64,000 nucleotides of DNA. It comes from a virus. Each line of letters begins with the position of its first letter. Position 1 is the stretch's first letter. Position numbers and translations under genes: made by a program. Positions 25,835 through 34,656 of the stretch are shown here, in pieces. The stretch spans positions 28,931-92,930 of the IMG/VR virus record IMGVR_UViG_3300042484_001245. The stretch is one strand, 5' to 3'. The notes under the pieces are model-generated. The model was given only the letters and a program-made list of their open reading frames with translations. It had not been told where the DNA came from and ran no database searches.

Positions 25835-26541
25835 TGAGTAAAAATGATTTTCTCAATGAGAGGCTACTGATGAGTCATGACCCCAAGCCTAGAAACATAG
25901 TTCTCGTAAACGAATTCACAGAGTTTGGCGTAAAGCAATTTAAGTGTGATTTCGATGACATTAACAACAGTGCGCTTCCTATTATCCCTGTTGTAATTGA
26001 TAGTTTTGGTGGTGAAGTTTATTCTCTTCTCGCTATGCTTGATATTATGTCAACTGCAACAAAGCCTGTAGCTACAATTGCAATTGGTAAAGCTATGAGC
26101 TGTGGTAGCATTTTGTTGTCGTGTGGTTCTGCTGGACTTCGTTTTGTTGGACCTCACGCTACTGTTATGATTCATGACGTTGCTACAGTTTCGTTTGGCA
26201 AGATCGAAGAGCTTAAAGCTGACGTTGGTGAAGGCGAGCGTTTGAACAACAAGATCTTTGAGATGCTTGATGATCGTTGTGGTAAGCCTCGCGGCTATTT
26301 TCAAAAGATTGTTGCTGAAAAGAAACACGCCAACTGGTACCTTGATGCGAAAGAAGTAATCAAACACGGCGTTGCAGATCATGTTGGTCTTCCTGTCATT
26401 GATTCGCTTTTCAATCTCGATGTTGTTCGTGAGCAAGTAATTGAGAGTGCATCGAAGTCCAAGTCTAAGTCAAAAGCAAAGTCTAAGTCAAAGGCTAAAA
26501 ATGAAAAAGTGGTTCTACGAGAAAAACGACGAGCTGCTTAA
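25834..26541 (+). CDS. ClpP-like serine protease
   Basis: 235 residues. ClpP landmarks are the oxyanion-loop region VVIDSFGGEVYS, the nucleophile segment KAMSCGSILL (S89), MIHDV (H114) and GVADHVG (D182). The S89-H114 distance of 25 residues equals that of E. coli ClpP (S97-H122). A repetitive basic tail (SKSKSKAKSKSKAK) follows. It overlaps the gp46 stop by 1 base and the next gene by 41 bases. It may act on proheads or host proteins, or pair with a host Clp ATPase. Phage ClpP-type enzymes are known as head-maturation proteases, but here gp21 fills that role. Confidence 0.8.
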   Translation: MSKNDFLNERLLMSHDPKPRNIVLVNEFTEFGVKQFKCDFDDINNSALPIIPVVIDSFGGEVYSLLAMLDIMSTATKPVATIAIGKAMSCGSILLSCGSAGLRFVGPHATVMIHDVATVSFGKIEELKADVGEGERLNNKIFEMLDDRCGKPRGYFQKIVAEKKHANWYLDAKEVIKHGVADHVGLPVIDSLFNLDVVREQVIESASKSKSKSKAKSKSKAKNEKVVLREKRRAA

Positions 26542-28147
26542 TAGTCCCGTCAACAAGCCATTTGAAGAAGTTCTCTGGATGACAGAACCTGAGTTTTGTG
26601 CTTGGGTTGCTGAGATGCGAGCAGAGGTCGTTCGCATTTGGGATTCTCTTGGTATACCACCTCGTGTTGGTTTTACTGAGCAAGAAATCATCGGACAGTT
26701 TCGTGAGATGCGTTCGTATCCGGTGCATCATCCTGTTGATGGGTTTGAGTCTATCGATGAGGAGACTGGCACTAAAGATTGCATCAGAAACAACAGTGTA
26801 ATTGGTAACGCAGCTAATCAATGGTTCCCAACCATGATGGCAACGAAAATTAACTACACGGATGATACTTCTTCTGGTCTTTCTATCTACGATCACTTCA
26901 AAAATCCTGAACTCTTGCCTAAGATGATTACATATGGTCGTAGGCATTTCAAGCGTGATTCCTTCTATCACTACTCAAATCCTGTAAAATATTTCAACGA
27001 AGGTGATAATCTTCAAGAGTATTTGAAGAAGTATTTTCTTGAGCCAAAAGATTCTGCTGTTGAATGGATCAAAGCATACGAAGCAAAGCGTTCTGTGTAC
27101 GAGTCGCAGTTCGATTACTGGCTTGAAGCAAAAGAAGAAGACTCAGAATATACTGGCTACGATGAAGACTTGCGAAAGCTCAAGTGTCTTCGCTTGACTC
27201 GTGATGAGATGAATGAGTTGAACGACATCATTCCTGACAAGTGTAAGACGAACATCGATTACAAGAATCGTGATCTGTTTCAGATTCGTGTATTCAAGCG
27301 TGGACAGAAGTTGTTCCCTCTTGGTTTGAAAGCGTTCAGAATCTCTGTGTGTCAGTATGCTGTAAACTTCCCACCGTTGACTGCAAAGTATCTCTATGAG
27401 AAGTTTACAGAAGAGATCAAGACGCAGCCGCAGATCAACATTTGGGATCCTTCGTCTGGTTGGGGCGGTCGTATTCTTGGCGCAATGAGTGTTGAGAATG
27501 ATACACGCCGCATCAACTATATTGGTACAGACCCAAACACAGATCACAACACTGAAACTGGTCGCACAAAGTATCATGAGCTTGCAGACTTCTACAACAA
27601 GCACACTGATTCGCCGTTTGCTACAAACCCACCACACTCATACGAGTTTTATCAGTGTGGTTCAGAAGAGATGTGCAATCAGCCCGGCTTTCAAAAGTAC
27701 AAAGGTAAACTCGATCTTGTGTTTACGAGTCCACCATACTTTGCAAAAGAATTGTATTCAGATGATGATACACAGAGCGCAACGAAGTTCAACACGTTTG
27801 ATACGTGGGTAGAAGGTTTCTTACGTCCTACGTTAGAGACTGCTGTAGAATGGCTTGCGCCAAATCGTTACTTGCTGTGGAATATTGCAGATGCAAAGTT
27901 TGCAAATCAGATGCTTCCGCTCGAAAAGATTTCGTGCGACATTCTTGAATCTCTTGGCATGAAGTATGAGGGTAAACTCAAAATGGCTCTCGCACAAATG
28001 CCTGGTGGAAATCGTGTAGATCCTGAGACTGGTAAACCACTTGCTAAAAATTTCTGTCGAATCAGAGAAGCAAAGAAAGGTATCAAGTCACAAACAAAGA
28101 GTATTTGGTTCAAGTACGAACCTGTTTTTATCTTTAAGAAAGTATGA
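26501..28147 (+). CDS. DNA methyltransferase (N4/N6 type)
   Basis: 548 residues from the ATG at 26501 (MKKWFYEKNDELL), which lies inside the 3' end of the ClpP-like gene. Motif I is probably DPSSGWGGRILGAM (SAM binding) and motif IV is FTSPPYF, the catalytic T/S-P-P-Y of amino-methyltransferases. LLWNIADAKF fits a later strand. The first 280 residues form an extra domain of unknown role, perhaps target recognition. The likely purpose is to modify phage DNA against restriction; no matching nuclease is seen beside it. Confidence 0.75.
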   Translation: MKKWFYEKNDELLNSPVNKPFEEVLWMTEPEFCAWVAEMRAEVVRIWDSLGIPPRVGFTEQEIIGQFREMRSYPVHHPVDGFESIDEETGTKDCIRNNSVIGNAANQWFPTMMATKINYTDDTSSGLSIYDHFKNPELLPKMITYGRRHFKRDSFYHYSNPVKYFNEGDNLQEYLKKYFLEPKDSAVEWIKAYEAKRSVYESQFDYWLEAKEEDSEYTGYDEDLRKLKCLRLTRDEMNELNDIIPDKCKTNIDYKNRDLFQIRVFKRGQKLFPLGLKAFRISVCQYAVNFPPLTAKYLYEKFTEEIKTQPQINIWDPSSGWGGRILGAMSVENDTRRINYIGTDPNTDHNTETGRTKYHELADFYNKHTDSPFATNPPHSYEFYQCGSEEMCNQPGFQKYKGKLDLVFTSPPYFAKELYSDDDTQSATKFNTFDTWVEGFLRPTLETAVEWLAPNRYLLWNIADAKFANQMLPLEKISCDILESLGMKYEGKLKMALAQMPGGNRVDPETGKPLAKNFCRIREAKKGIKSQTKSIWFKYEPVFIFKKV

Positions 28148-28410
28148 TCGAGCTAATTGGACATTTAGGAGCTTTTCTGTTGTCGCTGTCGTCTGCGCCT
28201 CAGTTGATTACAACGTACAGAACGAAAGATGTGACTGGTCTTTCACTCAATATGTTGCTCTTGTGGGGATTCGGATGTGCATTCATGGGAGTTTACGTCC
28301 TCTTTACATCGAAACAACTTCCGCTCCTGATCAATTATGCTTTTAATACGGCACTGGTTTTCTCAAATATCGTGCTTTACCTCAAATATAAGCCTAATAA
28401 AATCAAGTAG
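28144..28410 (+). CDS. SemiSWEET / PQ-loop three-helix membrane protein
   Basis: 88 residues with three membrane segments (about residues 3-20, 35-54, 60-80). It has the PQ-loop signature SSAPQLITTYRTKDVTGLS (P19, Q20), as in bacterial SemiSWEET sugar transporters, which are also three-helix proteins of 85-95 residues that dimerise. It overlaps the methyltransferase stop by 4 bases. Transport of a sugar or another small solute across the host membrane is inferred from the family only. Confidence 0.7.
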   Translation: MIELIGHLGAFLLSLSSAPQLITTYRTKDVTGLSLNMLLLWGFGCAFMGVYVLFTSKQLPLLINYAFNTALVFSNIVLYLKYKPNKIK

Positions 28411-28431
28411 TTAAACTACTAAAAATAGTTG

Positions 28432-28461
28432 TTGACAACCAATAGATGTGTTTGTTATACT
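28432..28461 (+). promoter_or_regulatory. sigma70-like promoter upstream of the CobT-like gene
   Basis: TTGACA, 18 bases, TATACT, followed by a 34-base leader. A TATAAT also overlaps the region (28462-28467), but its spacing from TTGACA (24) is too long. This is one of the best early-type promoters in the window. Confidence 0.7.
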
Positions 28462-28495
28462 TATAATACGGAAACTGTATTGTAAGGTAACGTTC

Positions 28496-30697
28496 ATGTC
28501 AAAACGCATATCATCAAAAGAAACACTTGCTAAGTTGATGGCAACGGAAAACATTTTCGTTGAACACGCTAACGTACCAACGGCTGGTTTCGATCTTATC
28601 AATCGACGGTTGCTTCTCCCTAACTGGAAAAACATCTCCGATGATGTGTACACACTTCTGATTTCGCATGAAGTTGGTCACGCTCTTTACACTCCGACTA
28701 AAGAGTGGGAAGATGCTATTCTCAAGTCTAAAGACATGAATCTCAAACAAGTTGTAAACATCGTTGAAGATGTTCGCATTGAGAAGATGATTCAACAAAA
28801 GTTTCCTGGTACTACTCGTGCCTTTCGTTCTGGATACGATGAGTTAGAAAAGTCCAATCTCTTCGGTACAAAAGATCGTGAGATTACTTCATACGGATTG
28901 CTCGACCGTCTTAACCTTCATTTCAAGATCGGACACTTTGGTTATGCTAACGTTCCGTTCTCTGATAAAGAACGACCTTGGCTTGATCGTGTGTCAGGCT
29001 GTAAATCATTCGCCGATGTTCTCAAAGTAGCAACCGAGTTAATGGAATTCGTTGAGCAGAATCCTGAATCGCAAGGTGATCCTCAAAAGAATCAAGATGG
29101 TGAGGGTGACTCATCTGAGAATGTCCAGATGAGTGAAGACGGCAAGCCTGGTGATAATCAGATTAGTGGTCAACAGTCACGATCACGTTCAATGCGTGGC
29201 AGCCGTTCAGAAGATGGTGAACAAGAGTCACAGGCAGCATCTGGACAATTAGGTGATGACTCATCAAACGAGAAGAGTCAAGATAGTGATGCCGATGGTG
29301 CCAGCTCCGACTCTCAAGAGGGTAATATCTCTGAGACTCAAAAACATTTTGATTCTGCGATTCAGGGACTTGTCGATAAGTCAATCTCTGATACAAAGTA
29401 TGCTAACTTTCCTGAGATCCAACTTGATAAGTTGATCGTTCCTTACAAGACCGTTCATGAGCAGATCACATCGTTCTACTCTAATTACTACTCCACGATG
29501 TATAATCAAGCCTCACAACAGGTTGATCAGTTTCGTAACAGTAGCAAGAATGTTGTGAACCAGTTAGCTAATATCTTTGAGATGAAAAAGAAGGCTAAAC
29601 TTGATGTCAAAGCCCTTACATCCAAGACTGGTAAACTTGACATGAATCGTGTACACTCATACCGCTACAACGATGACGTGTTCAAAAAAGTTACTACAGT
29701 GCCACAGGGCAAGAATCACGGTCTTGTGATGTTCATCGATATGTCAAGCTCGATGAGCGAGAACCTTGCTGGTACGTTTGAGCAATTGCTTAATCTCGTA
29801 TTGTTCTGTAAGAGAGTGAACATTCCGTATGACGTATACGGATTCACTGATTCGTATAGTGCTCGTCGCAATCTTCCTGCACACCCAACTAAGAATGGTT
29901 CGTTGTACTTTGATCCACACTTCTGTCTCCGTCAATACTTCAGTAGCAGAATGACTGGACCTGAGTTTAATCAAGCCCTTCAGAATGTAATATGCCTTAT
30001 GCGTCACTACTCTGGACAGTTGATGAGTGGTCTTCCTTCAGAAGAGATTCTGAACACTACTCCACTTGTTCCAGCTATCATGACTGCAATACCTCTTGTT
30101 CAGAAGTTTCGTCGTGATTATGGTCTTGATGTTGTCAATACGATCTTCTTAACTGATGGTGAAGACACTCACGGACTCTTGTATCACTCTAACACTGGTG
30201 ACACAAAGTATTTTGCGTGTGACCGTTATGGATTTAACCGTGTTACTGAGAAGTATTTTGTTCGTGATGTAAAGACTCGTAAGCAATGGGAAGTTAAGAA
30301 CACGACAAACGATATGCTCAACATCCTTCGTGAGACGGCTGGTGTAAAGACTATCGGCTTTCACATCATTCGTAAGAGAGATGTACCATACGTTGTTGGA
30401 CGCTACACAAAGAACACAAAAGAAGAACAAGCACACGTTGAATGCTTCAAGACGAACAAGTTCGCCGAGATGACTAACATCCCTGGCTACGATGCGTACT
30501 ACTTGATTCCTTCTGGATCGAGTCTCAACGTTGGCGATGACGAGTTCGAGGGTAACGTTGACACTACTGTTGATTGGGACGATGAGAAACAAGCAAAGAA
30601 GGCGATGAAAGCCGTTCAGAAAAGTTTCAACAATTTCATGAAACAGAAAGTTACCAGCCGAATCCTTCTCAACCGCTTTATCGAGCATATTTCATAG
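28496..30697 (+). CDS. CobT-like protein: HExxH peptidase motif plus VWA domain
   Basis: 733 residues from the ATG at 28496, with AAGG upstream. The N-terminal part has LLISHEVGHALY (H58, E59, H62), a zinc-peptidase motif. A long S/Q/D/E-rich linker follows (about residues 180-285), then a helical region and a von Willebrand A domain whose MIDAS motif is MFIDMSSSMSE (near residue 415). This layout matches CobT-like VWA proteins that work with a MoxR/CobS AAA+ partner. Exactly such a partner is the next gene. Cobalt insertion into the B12 ring is the classic role; a general metal-chelatase or remodelling role is also possible. Confidence 0.8.
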   Translation: MSKRISSKETLAKLMATENIFVEHANVPTAGFDLINRRLLLPNWKNISDDVYTLLISHEVGHALYTPTKEWEDAILKSKDMNLKQVVNIVEDVRIEKMIQQKFPGTTRAFRSGYDELEKSNLFGTKDREITSYGLLDRLNLHFKIGHFGYANVPFSDKERPWLDRVSGCKSFADVLKVATELMEFVEQNPESQGDPQKNQDGEGDSSENVQMSEDGKPGDNQISGQQSRSRSMRGSRSEDGEQESQAASGQLGDDSSNEKSQDSDADGASSDSQEGNISETQKHFDSAIQGLVDKSISDTKYANFPEIQLDKLIVPYKTVHEQITSFYSNYYSTMYNQASQQVDQFRNSSKNVVNQLANIFEMKKKAKLDVKALTSKTGKLDMNRVHSYRYNDDVFKKVTTVPQGKNHGLVMFIDMSSSMSENLAGTFEQLLNLVLFCKRVNIPYDVYGFTDSYSARRNLPAHPTKNGSLYFDPHFCLRQYFSSRMTGPEFNQALQNVICLMRHYSGQLMSGLPSEEILNTTPLVPAIMTAIPLVQKFRRDYGLDVVNTIFLTDGEDTHGLLYHSNTGDTKYFACDRYGFNRVTEKYFVRDVKTRKQWEVKNTTNDMLNILRETAGVKTIGFHIIRKRDVPYVVGRYTKNTKEEQAHVECFKTNKFAEMTNIPGYDAYYLIPSGSSLNVGDDEFEGNVDTTVDWDDEKQAKKAMKAVQKSFNNFMKQKVTSRILLNRFIEHIS

Positions 30698-30736
30698 GGG
30701 GGTAAGTTATTGAAATTACTAGCGTAATAATAGCTG

Positions 30737-30765
30737 TTGACTCTGTTATCCAGCTATGATATAAT
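30737..30765 (+). promoter_or_regulatory. sigma70 promoter upstream of the CobS-like gene
   Basis: TTGACT, 17 bases, TATAAT: near-consensus spacing and boxes, 40 bases before the start codon. The pair is therefore expressed from two separate early promoters. Confidence 0.8.
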
Positions 30766-30805
30766 AGATCCATATCGTGAAATGTAGTATTGTTTAGGAA
30801 TGATT

Positions 30806-32068
30806 ATGAATACTAAAAACAACAAACAAGAATTCTTGAATGCGTTTGTAGCTGAGTTCGGTCACTCGGCTGTAAAACGTAGCGATGTGAAGGACTTTGC
30901 TAATCAACGAGGATTCTCTAATCTTCGATGGTTTCTTTCCGACGATTCATACAAGTGTGCTCGCGGAATGTATGCTGTTCCGTCGAGTATGAGCACTACC
31001 GAGTTGACTAACACACAACCAGCTCCTTCGATGCAACCAGCATCTTCTCCACTTGAGAACCTTGGTGTTGTTCACTCTTTTATCGGTGAACTACCACGAG
31101 AGAATCATATTCCAGAAGTTGATAAGCTATTCGTGAAACATGGCGAATTCGATCTCGTGTCTCGCATCATCGGCTCAAAACTTTTCTACCCTATCTTCAT
31201 CACAGGTCTGTCAGGTAACGGCAAGACCTTCGGTGTTGAACAGGCTTGTGCCGCTCATCATCGTGAAATGTTTCGAGTCAACATCACGATTGAAACTGAC
31301 GAGGACGATCTTCTCGGAGGTTTCCGTCTCGTGAACGATAGCACAAAGTGGTTCGATGGACCTGTCGTCCGTGCTATGAAGAGCGGTGGTGTGTTGCTAC
31401 TTGATGAAGTTGACCTTGGTAGCAATAAGCTCCTTTGCTTGCAACCTGTTCTTGAGGGTAAGGGTATCTTACTGAAGAAGATCAACCAATTCGTAAAGCC
31501 AGCTCCTGGATTCACCATTGTCGCTACTGCGAACACAAAGGGTCAAGGATCTGAGACTGGAAAATTCGTGGGTACGAACATTCTCAATGAAGCATTCCTT
31601 GAGCGATTCTGTGCCACGTTTGAGCAGAAGTATCCAGAAGAGCGTGTTGAGAAGAGCATCCTTAAAAAGTTGTTCTCTTCACATGGCCTCAAGTCTGATG
31701 TGATAGAAGACTTCATCACGAAACTTGTCACATGGGCGTTTGGTACTCGTAAGACATTCGAGACTGGCGGCACTTCTGATCTCATTAGTACACGCCGACT
31801 CGTTCACATAGTTAATGCGTATGTCATTCTTGGTCATCCAGCCGACGAGACAGACCGCAAGACCATCGGCGAACGCCGTAAACAAGCAATCGAGTTGTGT
31901 ATTGCACGATTCGATGAAAGCACCAAGATCTCATTCATGAACTTTTATGAGAACATCGATCCATACTTAAACATGGACGATGGCTCAAAACCAGTTGAAT
32001 CGAATGAGGGTGAACAGTTGGAATCAAAAGAGCACGATATTCTTTCGATTCTGACTAATCAATCGTAA
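30806..32068 (+). CDS. cobS: CobS-like AAA+ ATPase (MoxR type)
   Basis: 420 residues from the ATG at 30806 (an ATG at 30800 is too close to AGGA). A short N-terminal region is followed by Walker A GLSGNGKTFG near residues 134-143, GGFRLVNDSTKW (the MoxR-type pore/insert area), Walker B VLLLDEVDLG and sensor I IVATANTKG. Such ATPases drive VWA partner proteins, and CobS is well known from T4-like marine phages. The CobT-like gene lies just upstream. The class II ribonucleotide reductase at 60.6 kb needs B12, which suggests a shared purpose. Confidence 0.85.
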   Translation: MNTKNNKQEFLNAFVAEFGHSAVKRSDVKDFANQRGFSNLRWFLSDDSYKCARGMYAVPSSMSTTELTNTQPAPSMQPASSPLENLGVVHSFIGELPRENHIPEVDKLFVKHGEFDLVSRIIGSKLFYPIFITGLSGNGKTFGVEQACAAHHREMFRVNITIETDEDDLLGGFRLVNDSTKWFDGPVVRAMKSGGVLLLDEVDLGSNKLLCLQPVLEGKGILLKKINQFVKPAPGFTIVATANTKGQGSETGKFVGTNILNEAFLERFCATFEQKYPEERVEKSILKKLFSSHGLKSDVIEDFITKLVTWAFGTRKTFETGGTSDLISTRRLVHIVNAYVILGHPADETDRKTIGERRKQAIELCIARFDESTKISFMNFYENIDPYLNMDDGSKPVESNEGEQLESKEHDILSILTNQS

Positions 32069-32094
32069 TTGTTCCATACAATACTACATTCCGT

Positions 32095-32129
32095 GCCCCG
32101 TTGCTAATTCTGGCAACGGGGCTTTTTTT
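32095..32129 (+). terminator. strong Rho-independent terminator after cobS
   Basis: A perfect 10-bp stem (GCCCCGTTGC with GCAACGGGGC) around an 8-base loop, then seven T. It cleanly ends the CobT/CobS unit. Confidence 0.92.
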
Positions 32130-32141
32130 ATGTTTATTTTC

Positions 32142-32170
32142 TTGATGTGTCGTTTTTAATATGATATTGT
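32142..32170 (+). promoter_or_regulatory. sigma70-like promoter upstream of the winged-helix gene
   Basis: TTGATG, 17 bases, TATTGT. It lies between the cobS terminator and the next gene, with a 69-base leader. Spacing is ideal and the boxes are moderate. Confidence 0.6.
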
Positions 32171-32239
32171 AAATGAAAAGTGGGATAACCACTTTATTGA
32201 TAGAAGTACAATTGTACCATTTTGTTTATAAGGATAATT

Positions 32240-32500
32240 ATGTCAACTAGCACATCTCAAAACGCAAAGCTCGTTCGTCGTCTTAGCACTGGAAAGAACC
32301 TCACTGTAACCGAGGCTCGTGGTAAGTATGGTATCGCTCGTCTCGCCGCTCGCATTCATGAGCTTCGTGAGGCTGGATTCCCAATCTACACCAACAAGGT
32401 TCGTGTAAAGGGTGGATCTAATAAGGGTCGTGTTGTTACAGCATATCGCCTTGCTGTTGATGCTACTCCAAAGTCGCTCTTTTCTTCTTTCACTGCATAA
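32240..32500 (+). CDS. winged-helix DNA-binding protein (HTH_39 type)
   Basis: 86 residues from the ATG at 32240 (MSTSTSQNAKLV), preceded by ATAAGGATAATT. The central segment LTVTEARGKYGIARLAARIH followed by ELREAGFPIYTNKVRVKGG matches the small phage helix-turn-helix family, with the recognition helix around IARLAARIHELR. It has its own promoter and is closed by a terminator, so it is a one-gene unit. A regulator or replication accessory is likely; the target is unknown. Confidence 0.72.
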   Translation: MSTSTSQNAKLVRRLSTGKNLTVTEARGKYGIARLAARIHELREAGFPIYTNKVRVKGGSNKGRVVTAYRLAVDATPKSLFSSFTA

Positions 32501-32514
32501 TTAAATTGATACGA

Positions 32515-32548
32515 GGCAGCCTAGCTGTTATAGTTAGGCTGCCTTTCT
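32515..32548 (+). terminator. terminator between the winged-helix gene and gp45
   Basis: A 9-bp stem (GGCAGCCTA with TAGGCTGCC) with an 11-base loop, followed by TTTCTCTTCTCTTT. The imperfect T tract may allow read-through into gp45, for which no separate promoter is obvious. Confidence 0.75.
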
Positions 32549-32583
32549 CTTCTCTTTCTATCAATTTTTTGGAGCAATTTGTA

Positions 32584-33252
32584 ATGAAACTTTCTACTGA
32601 CACAATCAAGATTCTCAGAAACTTCTCAGACATCAACAACACAATTTACATTCGTAAGGGAAACAACATCATCACCGTTGACCCACAAAAGAGAATCGTA
32701 GCTGATGCAAGCATTAGTGAGTCGCTTCCTCGTGACTGTGCACTGTATGACCTCAATCGTTTTCTTGGGGTAACATCTCTCTTTGATAGTCCAGATCTCG
32801 ATTTTGCTAATGACAAGATCGTTGTAAAGAGTGACAATCGTTCTATCGATTTTATCTATGCTGATCCATCTGTAGTACAAGATGCTGGTCCAACTCGTAA
32901 GAAGATTCCATCTGTGTTTGATGAGAAGTCAATCGTTCAGAAGTTTACTCTCACTGAAGACGACCTCAAGAGCCTTCGACAAGCAGCATCTCTTCTTGGT
33001 CTTACACACGTATCGTTTGTTAGTGATGATGCTGGTCTTAAAGTGATTGCTCAAGATGTATCAAACGAATCTCTTGGTAAAGTAACACTTAACGTAGCTG
33101 GCGAGTGTACTGCAAACTCTACGTGCAATATGCTTTTTGAAAACTTGAAAGTGTTGCCTGACACATACAACGTAGAAGTGTCGCCGACGGTAGCACACTT
33201 TGTTGGTACTACTACGGGCGTTCAATACTGGATTGTAATGGAAGCACGATAA
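32584..33252 (+). CDS. gp45: sliding clamp gp45
   Basis: 222 residues from the ATG at 32584 (MKLSTDTIKILRNFSDINNT); the ORF continues upstream but crosses the terminator. The beginning, the FDEKSIVQKFTLTEDDLKSL region and the C-terminal VQYWIVMEAR are typical of T4-like gp45. The trimeric ring tethers gp43 to DNA and activates late transcription through gp55. It is followed by a 1-base overlap with the next gene. Confidence 0.93.
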   Translation: MKLSTDTIKILRNFSDINNTIYIRKGNNIITVDPQKRIVADASISESLPRDCALYDLNRFLGVTSLFDSPDLDFANDKIVVKSDNRSIDFIYADPSVVQDAGPTRKKIPSVFDEKSIVQKFTLTEDDLKSLRQAASLLGLTHVSFVSDDAGLKVIAQDVSNESLGKVTLNVAGECTANSTCNMLFENLKVLPDTYNVEVSPTVAHFVGTTTGVQYWIVMEAR

Positions 33253-33458
33253 TGGTAGATTTACTCCAAGATCCAGAGGGGTATGCTAGACGTGCCATCG
33301 CAGCGATAGAGACACAACTCGAAACTGCGGTGAGCACAACTAGAAAAGCTCGACTGACTAGCAAACTAAATCAGTGGAAAAAAGCACTGGTGATTTTAAG
33401 TGAAGACAATGCCAACAAAGAAGAAAGTAGCCAAACAGACTCAATCACCACAAAGTGA
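33252..33458 (+). CDS. hypothetical small charged protein
   Basis: 68 residues starting in the TAATG overlap with gp45. Mostly one long helix (RRAIAAIETQLETAVSTTRK, then LTSKLNQWKKALVIL) and a polar tail. No family recognised. It lies between gp45 and gp44, and its end overlaps the next ORF. Confidence 0.5.
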   Translation: MVDLLQDPEGYARRAIAAIETQLETAVSTTRKARLTSKLNQWKKALVILSEDNANKEESSQTDSITTK

Positions 33459-33663
33459 TTCTACACAAGAATTTCTTGTTCTTGGACATTTAATTAAGTA
33501 CAATATGTACTTGCTTACTAAAGCAGTTGTCTTCTCGGCAGTATCTGCTAAGACTAACAACGTAGAAGAAGCAGTAAACATGACTCACAGAGTGATGACT
33601 GAACTTGACCTCGATACAAAACGTAGAACGGAACAAGATCGGCCTGAAGAAACACTACAGTAG
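33409..33663 (+). CDS. hypothetical protein
   Basis: 84 residues from ATG 33409 (MPTKKKVAKQTQ), overlapping the previous gene by 50 bases in another frame. Basic N-terminus, then one hydrophobic-rich helix (FLVLGHLIKYNMYLLTKAVV) and a charged tail. The long overlap makes one of the two starts uncertain, but the unique part downstream supports a real gene. Confidence 0.5.
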   Translation: MPTKKKVAKQTQSPQSDSTQEFLVLGHLIKYNMYLLTKAVVFSAVSAKTNNVEEAVNMTHRVMTELDLDTKRRTEQDRPEETLQ

Positions 33664-33702
33664 TTTTTCTTTCTCTGTAATTTATTATTTGATTGGTGAT
33701 TC

Positions 33703-34656
33703 ATGAGCGAAGTCTCGCAAGAGCGCAAACATATCGTGTGGATGGAAAAGTATCGACCTCAAACAGTCGATGAGTGTATTCTACCACAGGGTCTTAAAGA
33801 CACATTCAACGGTATTGTCAAGACGGGTGAGTTGCCACATATGCTGTTTTGTGGCACAGCAGGAGTTGGTAAGACTACTGTAGCAAAGGCGTTGTGTAAA
33901 GCTCTCGATTACGATTACATCCTTATTAACGCATCTGATGATCGTAACATCGACACGCTCAGAACTACTGTAAAGCAGTTTGCATCTTCTGTATCATTCA
34001 ACGGTAGACGAAAGGTAATCATTCTTGACGAGGCTGATTACTTGAACCCACAGAGCTTTCAGCCAGCTCTCCGTGGTGTGATGGAAGAGTTTTCACGCAA
34101 CTGTTCATTCATTCTAACTTGCAACTTTAAGAATAAGATTATTGAGCCACTTCAGTCACGATGTTCTGTTAAAGAGTTTAGAATCTCTAAGACTGAAAAG
34201 AAGCACATCATCGAAGCGTGTTACAAGCGTATTGTAAAGATACTTGAATCTGAGAACATAGAGTTTGATGGCAAAGCACTTGCAGCTATTGTTGTGAAGT
34301 ATTTTCCAGATATGCGACGTTTGTTGAATGAGCTTCAGACATTCAGTAAAGAACACGGCAAGATCGATGAAGGTATTCTGACGTTTGCTGGTGATGTGAA
34401 CGTATCACGATTGTACAAGTCACTCAAAGAGAAAGACTATGTACAAGTTCGTGAGTGGGTTGTTGAGAATTGTGAAAACGATCCTGCAATCATCTATCGC
34501 AGAATCTACGATCATCTCAAGCAGAACATGAAGCCGTCTTCTATTCCACTTGCGATTGTTACGATTGCAAAGTACATGAATCAACAAGTTATTGATCAAG
34601 AGATTAACCTCATGGCTTGTCTCATTGAACTTGGAATGACTTGTGAGTTTGTATGA
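33703..34656 (+). CDS. gp44: clamp loader large subunit gp44
   Basis: 317 residues, AAA+ clamp loader. WMEKYRPQTVDECILP is the conserved N-terminal box, Walker A is GTAGVGKTT (K57), Walker B IILDEADYL, sensor I LTCNFKNKIIEPL and the arginine finger SRC. Four copies act with gp62 to open gp45. Gp62 overlaps its end by 4 bases. Confidence 0.96.
   Translation: MSEVSQERKHIVWMEKYRPQTVDECILPQGLKDTFNGIVKTGELPHMLFCGTAGVGKTTVAKALCKALDYDYILINASDDRNIDTLRTTVKQFASSVSFNGRRKVIILDEADYLNPQSFQPALRGVMEEFSRNCSFILTCNFKNKIIEPLQSRCSVKEFRISKTEKKHIIEACYKRIVKILESENIEFDGKALAAIVVKYFPDMRRLLNELQTFSKEHGKIDEGILTFAGDVNVSRLYKSLKEKDYVQVREWVVENCENDPAIIYRRIYDHLKQNMKPSSIPLAIVTIAKYMNQQVIDQEINLMACLIELGMTCEFV

Noticed and set aside
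28432-28467. TTGACA with the TATAAT at 28462 as a promoter
   Set aside because: Spacer of 24 bases is too long; TATACT at 28456 with 18 bases is preferred.
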